From positions 1-19,129 of the forward strand of contig CAZTMX010000034.1 in NCBI GenBank assembly GCA_964614855.1: 19,129 nucleotides of DNA. Direction: 5' to 3'. The position numbers were made by a program, and so were the translations under genes. Below the pieces are notes generated by a model that saw nothing but the letters and a program-made list of their open reading frames with translations, was not told where the DNA came from and ran no database searches. This document shows, in pieces, positions 13,798 through 19,129 of this stretch (position 1 is the stretch's first letter; each line of letters starts with the position of its first letter). The stretch is from CAWJHE01 sp964614855. Its GTDB lineage: Bacteria > Chloroflexota > Anaerolineae > Anaerolineales > UBA4823.

Positions 13798-14652
13798 CTA
13801 ATAGCTGCCCCCGCCTCCACCACCGTTCCCACCTCTGCCATTTCCGCCTCTGCCGTTGCCTCCAGCACCGTAGCGACCACCGCTAGTGCTTGCCATGATC
13901 TGCTGGTAGGTTTCCAGGCTGAGGTATTGCGGTTGGTACTCTTCACCGGTCTGTCTCTGCAGTTGGGGAACAAAGGCGCGCAGGTGGTTGTAGGAGCCGT
14001 TCAACAGGTTGTTGAAAACCTGCTGGATGTCAGCATTATCAACATTCTCCAGTCGTTCTTGTAAGTCGAGGATGTCGATTTCTTCAATCGCTGCACCAAC
14101 CTTGAGCGCTTCAACCAGCGAGAGGCTGCCTTGTTTCACCAGGTCATTGTAAAGCGCCTGGAGGGCGGGGTCGGTGAACACACCCACGCTGTCTGAGGCC
14201 GGGTCCTGCAAGTCGTAACGGTCAAGCAATGCTTTCACGGAAGCCGTGTGTGTCGCCTCGCTTCGGCTGATATTTTGGAATACGGGCAGACCCCACTTTG
14301 CATACAGCATTGCATAAACCTCCTGAGCCAATTTTTCCTCTTCACGCATGAACAGGAGGGCGGCGCTTTCTTCTGCGCTCAGATCGCCAGAAGCAGGCGG
14401 TAATGCCTGGGCAAAGCTGTCATCGCCATAATCCTCGAGGAAATCACTGGCAAATCCTTCATCTTCCTGCGAGAAATTATGGGTTTCCTGGCTAAACACC
14501 CGGTCCTGGCTGCTGGCGTTGCGACCCAGTCCGCCGCCTTGAGCGCCTTCCAGCGTATCTGCGGTTTTCGCCATGGTGCGGTTGATGCCGCCGTAAACCA
14601 GCACTCCCAGGATAGCTGCCAAACCGATACCGGTCAAAATTTTCTTAATCAT
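13798..14652 (-). CDS. DUF2202 ferritin-fold protein, membrane-anchored, Gly-rich tail
   Basis: A 284-residue exported protein. Residues 4-23 form a signal anchor or signal peptide, followed by a polar linker. A DUF2202 domain at about 90-245 shows LLFMREEEKLAQEVYAML (99-116) and SEATHTASV with an E132/H135 ExxH-like pair. Further acidic and His residues are EEIDILDLQERL and SYNHLRAF, consistent with a diiron four-helix bundle. The last 27 residues are almost pure Gly/Asn/Arg with GGNGRGGNGR repeats. Function of DUF2202 proteins is not established. The frame is open to 14658, but the ATG at 14652 has GGAG 7 bases upstream, whereas the upstream ATG touches it. It follows the DUF4405 gene by 66 bases, probably in one unit. 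Confidence 0.9.
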   Translation of the reverse strand: MIKKILTGIGLAAILGVLVYGGINRTMAKTADTLEGAQGGGLGRNASSQDRVFSQETHNFSQEDEGFASDFLEDYGDDSFAQALPPASGDLSAEESAALLFMREEEKLAQEVYAMLYAKWGLPVFQNISRSEATHTASVKALLDRYDLQDPASDSVGVFTDPALQALYNDLVKQGSLSLVEALKVGAAIEEIDILDLQERLENVDNADIQQVFNNLLNGSYNHLRAFVPQLQRQTGEEYQPQYLSLETYQQIMASTSGGRYGAGGNGRGGNGRGGNGGGGGGSY

Positions 14653-14718
14653 CGTCATGCTCCTTTATTTTCAGGGTTATCTGGAAATTGATATAAATGT
14701 TTCATTCTGTCCAATAAA

Positions 14719-15339
14719 CTACGAGTTGGATACTGGAATGGGTGTTTTTTCTGTGCCGGGCATCCTGAGCTTGCCCACCATCGATTTTGTCACCTTGGTG
14801 ACCCATTTCCAATGGATGGCGAAGTGGATGACCGCCGCAGCGATCAGCGTGTTGCCCGCCCAGGTGTGGATCAGATCCCACGTGGTGCGGTTGAAGATGA
14901 TGCCTGGATCGGCTGCGCCGTGACCGCCAGGTGCGAAGAGAAAATAGATCCCGCTGAGCGCAGTGATCAGAAAACTCAAGGCGACCAGTGCATTGATGAG
15001 CAGGTTGCGTTTGCCGGCCGCGTTCATCGTGCTGCACTGCCCTGTGATCTCCCTCCAGATGCGCTTGCTCATATTTACCACCCACGACCAGTGAATGATC
15101 AGGTGGATCAACGCGGCAGAAATCATGATGATCCCACCCCAGGTGTGGATATCCTCCCAGGTGTGGCGCTCAAAAATGATTTGGATACCGTAGGTTGGGT
15201 TGCGCCCGCCCATAAAGCCGCCGCTGGGCAGGTAGAGAAAATAAATGCCAGATAAACCTGCAGCAAGTGCGCTGCCAAACAGGGCGGCATCAACCCACCA
15301 GTTCTTTTGTGTTTGTTTAGAGATTGATTGTGTCTTCAT
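14719..15339 (-). CDS. DUF4405 membrane cytochrome-like protein, internally duplicated
   Basis: A 206-residue inner-membrane protein built from two similar halves, each with two transmembrane helices. In both halves SGIYFL is followed by a Gly-rich loop and then W-x-x-IHTW-x-G plus a helix ending IHxxIHW: H65, H79, H83 in the first and H158, H172, H176 in the second. The paired His positions suggest b-type haem binding, as in cytochrome b561/FdhI-like proteins. A membrane quinol or electron-transfer role is inferred. AAGGAG lies about 15 bases before the ATG, a long spacing; no better start is seen. Upstream are tandem 11-bp repeats, and downstream the DUF2202 gene. A partner cytochrome c is encoded two genes away. 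Confidence 0.88.
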   Translation of the reverse strand: MKTQSISKQTQKNWWVDAALFGSALAAGLSGIYFLYLPSGGFMGGRNPTYGIQIIFERHTWEDIHTWGGIIMISAALIHLIIHWSWVVNMSKRIWREITGQCSTMNAAGKRNLLINALVALSFLITALSGIYFLFAPGGHGAADPGIIFNRTTWDLIHTWAGNTLIAAAVIHFAIHWKWVTKVTKSMVGKLRMPGTEKTPIPVSNS

Positions 15340-15384
15340 AAGTGTGTTTTTTCACTCCTTTATGGATACATGATATCTCGAAGG

Positions 15385-15406
15385 TGTGAAGAACCTGTGA
15401 AGACCA
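15385..15406 (-). promoter_or_regulatory. Tandem 11-bp direct repeat, OmpR/PhoB-type regulator site
   Basis: On the minus strand TTCACA occurs twice, exactly 11 bp apart (TTCACA-N5-TTCACA), 46-67 bases before the DUF4405 ATG. This spacing and sequence match the TT(A/C/T)ACA tandem repeats bound by PhoP-type response regulators in Bacillus. A -10-like TATCAT follows within 10 bases, so the repeats sit at or near the -35 region. Confidence 0.5.
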
Positions 15407-15456
15407 GGCAGAGAATTGATGAATTTTTCAGTCGAAAAGAGGGATTTTGGTTGAAA

Positions 15457-16236
15457 TTACTCGCCAAACTCAAGCTCAAAGTCGGGATTTTCTTCCCAGG
15501 TTTCGTGGACTTCGATCTGGATGTCGGCAAAATTTCTTTCTTGCGCGGTGGTAACCAGGTGGCGTTTGACCAGTTCCAGCAAAGCCAGGAATGTCACTAC
15601 CACTTCCAAACGAGCGGGCTTTTCACCGATGAGCTGGCTGAAGGAGCCGCGGGCATATTGGTGCAAAAACGAGGCGATATGGCTGATTTTTTCGCGAATG
15701 GTAATGCGTGGCGGTGCCACCACGGTGGACAGGGCTGCTTTTTCCAGGTTTTGGCCGAAAATAAAGCGCGCCGCAGCGATTAGATCAGACAGCCCCACGC
15801 CGCTTAGATCCAGGGTACTTTCCGGTCGCGGGGCGGGGGATTGGCGTACATAGCTGCGCAGGTTGGCTGTCTCGCGCTCAGCCAGGTACAGCGACAGCTC
15901 TTTGTATCGCTTGTACAGGCGTAATTGCTGCGCCAGGGCTTCGCCTGTATCTTCCTCGCCTTCCTCACGCTGCGGCGGGCGCGGCAGAAGAGACTCGGAT
16001 TTGATCTGGATCAACCGGGCAGCGATCACCAGAAAAGCCGAAACCTCTTCGGGTGCATTTTGCTGCAAGGACCGCATATGCTCCAAATATTGGTCGGTCA
16101 CCAGCGCCAGGGATAGGGTCGAGATATCCAGCTCGGCGCGCTCGATGAGCTGCAGCAGCAGATCCAGCGGTCCTTCAAAGACCGGTGTGGTAACGGTATA
16201 GGTGTGTGCCTGGTGGGCAGCGACATCAAAAGGCAT
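15457..16236 (-). CDS. scpA: Segregation and condensation protein A
   Basis: A 259-residue kleisin that bridges SMC heads in the bacterial condensin, needed for chromosome compaction and segregation. The N-terminal helix bundle has the signature TPVFEGPLDLLLQLIE (residues 17-32), with FLVIAARLIQIKSESLLP near residue 75. The C-terminal winged helix has FLALLELVKRH. Length is normal. The ATG at 16236 is chosen over a TTG at 16257 because the family begins shortly before the FEGPLDLL motif and because TATAAT lies 7 bases upstream of the ATG, within the longer frame. There is no Shine-Dalgarno site, so a leaderless mRNA is likely. scpB is not seen next to it, though it often follows. Confidence 0.96.
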   Translation of the reverse strand: MPFDVAAHQAHTYTVTTPVFEGPLDLLLQLIERAELDISTLSLALVTDQYLEHMRSLQQNAPEEVSAFLVIAARLIQIKSESLLPRPPQREEGEEDTGEALAQQLRLYKRYKELSLYLAERETANLRSYVRQSPAPRPESTLDLSGVGLSDLIAAARFIFGQNLEKAALSTVVAPPRITIREKISHIASFLHQYARGSFSQLIGEKPARLEVVVTFLALLELVKRHLVTTAQERNFADIQIEVHETWEENPDFELEFGE

Positions 16237-16243
16237 GTGGGGG

Positions 16244-16249
16244 ATTATA
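16244..16249 (-). promoter_or_regulatory. -10 box of scpA, leaderless arrangement
   Basis: TATAAT on the minus strand ends 7 bases before the scpA ATG, so transcription should begin at or next to the start codon. No good -35 is seen. It is back to back with a plus-strand promoter starting at 16251. Confidence 0.55.
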
Positions 16250-16250
16250 C

Positions 16251-16279
16251 CTGACAAAGCCGCATGCTCATGCTATACT
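16251..16279 (+). promoter_or_regulatory. Divergent sigma70-type promoter toward trx
   Basis: CTGACA (16251-16256), a 17-base spacer and TATACT (16274-16279) match the housekeeping consensus at 10 of 12 positions. Transcription toward the thioredoxin gene would give a leader of about 135 bases. That leader holds GGTGAACAAT twice (16292 and 16348), meaning unknown. Confidence 0.55.
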
Positions 16280-16372
16280 TGGCGCGCGTAAGGTGAACAA
16301 TTTATAACTCTTATGTAACCTTTTTTGAGAAATCGCATCCAAGTCAGGGTGAACAATACGCGATCGGGCAGC

Positions 16373-16401
16373 TGCACAAGCGCACCCGCTCACGATAGAA
16401 T
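16373..16401 (+). promoter_or_regulatory. Second, proximal promoter candidate for trx
   Basis: TGCACA (16373-16378), 17 bases, then TAGAAT (16396-16401). A start near 16408 would give a leader of about 13 bases that still contains the GGAGG ribosome site. Weaker than the distal promoter. Confidence 0.35.
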
Positions 16402-16420
16402 GAAAATAACCGGAGGAAAA

Positions 16421-16765
16421 ATGATTAACGAACCTGTACATGTGACCGATGCTGCATTTGAAAAAACAGTATTACAATCCACCATCCCAGCGATTGTAGA
16501 TTTTTGGGCGCCCTGGTGCGGGCCCTGCCGTATGGTTGCACCCACGCTGGATAAGCTGGCAAAAGAATATGCTGGAAAAATGCTGGTTGCAAAGGTCAAC
16601 ACGGATGAGAACCCAGAATGGGCGACAAAATACGGCGTGCAAGGCATTCCGACCATGCTGTTTGTAAACGGCGGAAAGGTGATCCACCGCCAGGTTGGCG
16701 CACTGCCCGAACCCATGCTGCGTGAGGTCGTGTCTGAATTCTTGGATGTGATTGCGGAACAGTAA
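16421..16765 (+). CDS. trxA: Thioredoxin
   Basis: A 114-residue cytoplasmic thioredoxin that reduces protein disulfides. The redox motif is WCGPC at residues 32-36, inside VDFWAPWCGPCRMVAP. The cis-Pro loop is GIPTML (P77), and the C-terminal strand contains FVNGGKVIHRQVGA. The frame is open to a TTG at 16325, but the ATG at 16421 has GGAGG 4-5 bases upstream and gives the standard thioredoxin length, so the upstream part is treated as leader. It is transcribed alone, divergent from scpA and convergent with murA, and ends in a hairpin shared with murA. No thioredoxin reductase gene is visible nearby. Identification is secure. Confidence 0.97.
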   Translation: MINEPVHVTDAAFEKTVLQSTIPAIVDFWAPWCGPCRMVAPTLDKLAKEYAGKMLVAKVNTDENPEWATKYGVQGIPTMLFVNGGKVIHRQVGALPEPMLREVVSEFLDVIAEQ

Positions 16766-16792
16766 TCAGAGAAGACCACGATTGGAATGTTA

Positions 16793-16825
16793 AAGGCTGT
16801 CTGCAATGTTCTGGCAGACAGCCTT
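16793..16825. terminator. Bidirectional hairpin terminator between trx and murA
   Basis: AAGGCTGTCTGC pairs perfectly (12 bp) with GCAGACAGCCTT across a 9-base loop. It sits 28 bases after the trx stop and 58 bases after the murA stop on the other strand, so it can serve both convergent genes. The downstream T tracts are short on both sides. Confidence 0.75.
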
Positions 16826-16882
16826 GTGATTTAAAATGGTGATCGTCTTTCAACCTGGCAGGGTAGGGGAGTTCCCGCCTGC

Positions 16883-18175
16883 TTATTTCTCCGTTTGCCG
16901 CTCGATCTTTGCGCCCAAGCTGCGCAGCTTTTCATCCACACGCTCGTAGCCGCGGTCGATCTGCCCCACGTTGCGTATAGTCGATTTGCCGTCGGCAGCC
17001 AATGCCGCCAGCACTAACGACATCCCGGCGCGGATGTCCGGGCTTTCCATTTTCTCATTGAACAACCGGCTCGGTCCGTTGACGATGCAGCGGTGCGGGT
17101 CGCACAAGACGACCTGCGCCCCCATGCTCACCAGTTTATCGATAAAGAACATGCGGCTGGGGTACATCCAGTCGTGGAAGAGCATGCTGCCGTCGGATTG
17201 CGTGGCTACCACGATGGCGATGCTCATCAGGTCAGAGGGGAAGGCCGGCCAGGTGTTGACCTTGATCTCCGGGATAGCCCCGCCCAGATCGCATTCCACG
17301 CTCAAACGCTGGTCTGCGGGCACCACGACATCTTGTCCATCCGTCTCCCAACCCACGCCCATGCGGTTAAAGACCATTTCGATCATATCCAGATACTGCG
17401 GTCCGGCCTGGCGCACACGGATGCTGCCGTGGGTCACCACCGCTGCCCCGATAAAGCTGACCACCTCCAGGTAATCCGGACCGATGGTGAACTCGCCGCC
17501 GTGCAGGCGCGGCACACCGTGGATGGTCAGGGTGTTTGAGCCGATATTTTCGATCTGCGCGCCCAGGGTGTTGAGCAGCTGGCACAGCTCCTGGATGTGC
17601 GGCTCGGAAGCCGCGTTGCGCAGGATAGTAGTTCCCTTTGCCATGCTGGCAGCCATGATGGCGTTTTCAGTGCCGGTCACGCTGGCTTCATCCAGCAAAA
17701 TATTGGTGCCTTTGAGTTGCTTTGCCTGGAAACTGAGTACGTGCGCGGCGCGGTCGTAGCCCACCTCAGCGCCGAGCGCCTGGAATGCTAGCGAGTGGGT
17801 ATCCAACCGCCGGCGCCCGATGACATCACCGCCAGGGGGCGGCAGCTGCAGGTCGCCGCGGCGCGCCAGCATCGGCCCAGCCAGCAAGATCGAAGCGCGA
17901 ATCTGGCGGCATTTATCGGGATCCAGGTCGCGCGAGCGGATATCCCTGGCAGTCAGCCGCCAGGAATGACCGCCCAGGTTTTCCATCTCCACGCCCAGGC
18001 TGACCAGCAGGGCGCGCATGGCCTGTACATCGCGGATGTCAGGCAGGTTGTGCAAAATCACCGGCTCTTCGGTGAGCAGGCAGGCCGCCAGCAGCGGTAA
18101 GGCTGCGTTTTTATTGCCCGCCGGGGTGATCTCACCCTGCAGCGGGATCCCACCTTCGATGATAAATTTATCCAT
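16883..18175 (-). CDS. murA: UDP-N-acetylglucosamine 1-carboxyvinyltransferase with Asp for the active-site Cys
   Basis: A 430-residue cytoplasmic enzyme that adds enolpyruvate from PEP to UDP-GlcNAc, the first committed step of peptidoglycan synthesis. Conserved residues include K22 and N23 in PAGNKNAA, R93 in QIRASIL, and PGGDVIGRR at 114-122. The residue equal to E. coli Cys115 is D117. This substitution, also known from Mycobacterium tuberculosis and Chlamydia, keeps activity but confers intrinsic fosfomycin insensitivity. The C-terminal half has PDYLEVVSFIGAA and IRAGMSLVLAAL. The frame opens further to 18337, but the ATG at 18175 has GGAG about 6 bases upstream and the family's MDKFIIEGG start. 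A hairpin lies just before the ribosome site. Confidence 0.97.
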   Translation of the reverse strand: MDKFIIEGGIPLQGEITPAGNKNAALPLLAACLLTEEPVILHNLPDIRDVQAMRALLVSLGVEMENLGGHSWRLTARDIRSRDLDPDKCRQIRASILLAGPMLARRGDLQLPPPGGDVIGRRRLDTHSLAFQALGAEVGYDRAAHVLSFQAKQLKGTNILLDEASVTGTENAIMAASMAKGTTILRNAASEPHIQELCQLLNTLGAQIENIGSNTLTIHGVPRLHGGEFTIGPDYLEVVSFIGAAVVTHGSIRVRQAGPQYLDMIEMVFNRMGVGWETDGQDVVVPADQRLSVECDLGGAIPEIKVNTWPAFPSDLMSIAIVVATQSDGSMLFHDWMYPSRMFFIDKLVSMGAQVVLCDPHRCIVNGPSRLFNEKMESPDIRAGMSLVLAALAADGKSTIRNVGQIDRGYERVDEKLRSLGAKIERQTEK

Positions 18176-18190
18176 GACCTCTCCTGTTGG

Positions 18191-18209
18191 CAGTGAGCGC
18201 AGCTCACTG
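18191..18209 (-). promoter_or_regulatory. Perfect inverted repeat in the murA leader
   Basis: CAGTGAGC and GCTCACTG form an 8-bp stem around a 3-base loop, ending a few bases before the murA ribosome site (AGGAGAGG). It could be an operator or a leader hairpin that affects translation. A weak -10 candidate (TACAAT) lies upstream near 18230. Confidence 0.4.
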
Positions 18210-18294
18210 AGGGATATGTGTTGTTGAATTGTATCATTATTCAGTTGAGCGAGTTCGAAATGGTTAATCATGCTGCTGCGTTGGTTGTTTTGAC

Positions 18295-18324
18295 TTATAC
18301 GTAAGCTGCTAAAGCGCGTATAAT
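18295..18324 (+). promoter_or_regulatory. Promoter of the prepilin peptidase gene with flanking inverted repeat
   Basis: TATAAT (18319-18324) ends 6 bases before the ATG at 18331, again implying a leaderless mRNA; no well-spaced -35 is seen. The -10 box overlaps CGTATAA (18317-18323), the exact complement of TTATACG at 18295-18301. The two arms are 22 bp apart centre to centre, about two helical turns, as in many repressor sites. Confidence 0.45.
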
Positions 18325-18330
18325 GGATGC

Positions 18331-19047
18331 ATGGCAATTATTCTGTTGAAAGTATTGGCTGGTATGCTTCTTGGCTGGGGCGGCGCAGCGCTGGTGAACT
18401 GGCTGGCGGATACCTTGCCGCGTGAAAACACGCCGCGACCTCGTCTGCGCTCCTGGCTGGTGCTGGCGGCTGCCATGGCGGGGGCGATTTGGCTGACGCT
18501 GGCGCCGCCCGCGCGTTTTGGTCCTTCTCTTAACCTGGCATCGCCGGGGCGTTTTGATCTCCCCTGGGGGCTGTTTGCGGCGTATCTGCTGCTGCTCTAC
18601 CTGCTGCTGGTGGTGGTGATCGACATCGAGTACCGCCTGATCCTGCACAAAACCAGCCTGTTCGGTGCGCTGCTGTGCGGTGCTATCGGAGCCTGGCTGC
18701 ACGGACCGCTCTCCACGCTGGCTGGTGGGCTGGCTGGGCTGATCGCTATGCTGCTGGTGTATTTCCTTGGCAAGGTCTTTGTACGGCTGCTCTCGCGCCT
18801 GCGCGGTCGTGAAATCAGCGAAGAAGCCATGGGGTTTGGCGATGTCTTGCTGGCTGGCGTGATGGGGCTGCTGCTGGGCTGGCCGGGGGTCTTCAATGGG
18901 TTAATGTATACATTTATTTTGGGAGGGGTGGGCAGCCTGGCAGTTTTGCTTGTAGCAATTCTCAGCCGACGCTCCAGCCGGGATCTTACGCTTGCTTACG
19001 GCCCGTACCTGGCCCTGGCGATGTTCTTGCTTATTTTTATAATCTAG
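18331..19047 (+). CDS. A24-family prepilin peptidase, short form
   Basis: A 238-residue integral membrane aspartic protease that removes leader peptides from type IV pilin-like proteins. The two catalytic Asp are D98 in VVVIDIEYRLI and D171 in the GFGD motif (MGFGDVLLAG). LAYGPYLALA near residue 221 is the conserved last helix. Six to seven hydrophobic helices can be traced. The N-terminal methyltransferase domain with its Cys pairs, present in PilD, is absent or reduced to LVNWLADTLPRE, so this is the short TadV/FlaK-like or degenerate form. No pilin genes are in view. The ATG is fixed by the TATAAT just upstream and the initial transmembrane helix. murA diverges from it across 155 bases. 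Confidence 0.92.
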   Translation: MAIILLKVLAGMLLGWGGAALVNWLADTLPRENTPRPRLRSWLVLAAAMAGAIWLTLAPPARFGPSLNLASPGRFDLPWGLFAAYLLLLYLLLVVVIDIEYRLILHKTSLFGALLCGAIGAWLHGPLSTLAGGLAGLIAMLLVYFLGKVFVRLLSRLRGREISEEAMGFGDVLLAGVMGLLLGWPGVFNGLMYTFILGGVGSLAVLLVAILSRRSSRDLTLAYGPYLALAMFLLIFII

Positions 19048-19060
19048 GAGGCTTGCAGGG

Positions 19061-19129
19061 ATGATTGAGATTATTGGTTCTGCAGAATGGCGCGCCGCGC
19101 ATCCTGGGGCGATGATCGGGCTACTGGAG
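19061..19129 (+). CDS. Start of a B3/4-domain protein (partial)
   Basis: Twenty-three codons are visible before the window ends. They read IEIIGSAEWRAAHPGAMIGL, which resembles the opening of B3/B4-domain proteins, the tRNA-editing fold also found in the beta subunit of phenylalanyl-tRNA synthetase. AGGAGG lies 9 bases before the ATG at 19061 and overlaps the stop codon of the prepilin peptidase gene, so the two are probably cotranscribed and coupled. The family call rests on a short stretch and is tentative; existence of the gene is well supported by the ribosome site and spacing. Confidence 0.65.
   Translation, partial: MIEIIGSAEWRAAHPGAMIGLLE

Noticed and set aside
16325..16420. Upstream extension of thioredoxin from a TTG
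   Set aside because: The added residues match no thioredoxin feature, a promoter candidate lies within, and GGAGG precedes the ATG at 16421.
18176..18337. Longer murA start adding about 54 residues
   Set aside because: The added sequence is not part of the family, covers the leader hairpin, and the ATG at 18175 has a ribosome site and the standard MurA opening.

Overview
The window reads as a bacterial chromosome fragment of moderate GC content, almost certainly a metagenome-assembled scaffold. A run of exactly 100 N (7100-7199) inside thrS is flanked by an exact 55-base duplication. The mix of an anaerobe-type MinD/NifX metal-cluster locus, multihaem cytochromes, a MurA with Asp in place of the catalytic Cys, and an archaeal-like thiolase fits an anaerobic or microaerophilic member of the Chloroflexota (Anaerolineae-like). 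That placement is inference from gene content; no rRNA or tRNA gene is present to confirm it.

Layout. (1) 1-3802: the 5' end of cysS, a small two-pass membrane protein, an SCP2/archaeal-type thiolase and an aldo/keto reductase, all on the minus strand, then xth (exonuclease III) diverging on the plus strand. (2) 3803-6263: an intergenic spacer carrying a CACNGAG-type dispersed repeat, a DUF255 thioredoxin-fold protein (YyaL/SPATA20 family) with its own promoter, and the thrS terminator. (3) 6300-8760: thrS without a TGS domain, preceded by a Dps-like/thioferritin protein. (4) 8907-13595: a seven-gene minus-strand operon in the order triheme cytochrome c, two NifX/ORP-like proteins, two MinD-type ATPases with inserted 2[4Fe-4S] ferredoxin domains, a MIP18/DUF59 protein and an Mrp/NBP35 Fe-S carrier. 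(5) 13798-15339: a four-helix DUF4405 membrane cytochrome and a DUF2202 ferritin-fold protein, behind a tandem 11-bp-spaced repeat typical of OmpR/PhoB-type regulator sites. (6) 15457-19129: scpA, trx (plus), murA, then on the plus strand a short prepilin peptidase and the start of a B3/4-domain protein.

How the genes work together. The central operon is the most unusual part. MinD/ferredoxin ATPase pairs beside NifX-fold proteins and an Mrp ATPase resemble the ORP (orange protein) loci of Desulfovibrio, where the NifX-fold ORP binds a Mo-Cu-S cluster. Here that set is joined to a membrane-anchored triheme cytochrome and a MIP18 protein. Next to it lie a b-type membrane cytochrome and two ferritin-fold proteins (DUF2202 and Dps-like). 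Together they look like a metal-cluster assembly module linked to extracytoplasmic electron transfer and iron/oxidant handling; this link is an inference from gene order.

Regulation. Three genes (the DUF255 protein, scpA and the prepilin peptidase) have a TATAAT-like -10 box only 6-9 bases before the ATG and no clear Shine-Dalgarno sequence, suggesting leaderless mRNAs. Most other genes have clear AGGAG-type sites. No gene-free stretch exceeds about 205 bases. No tRNA, rRNA, CRISPR array or insertion sequence was seen.
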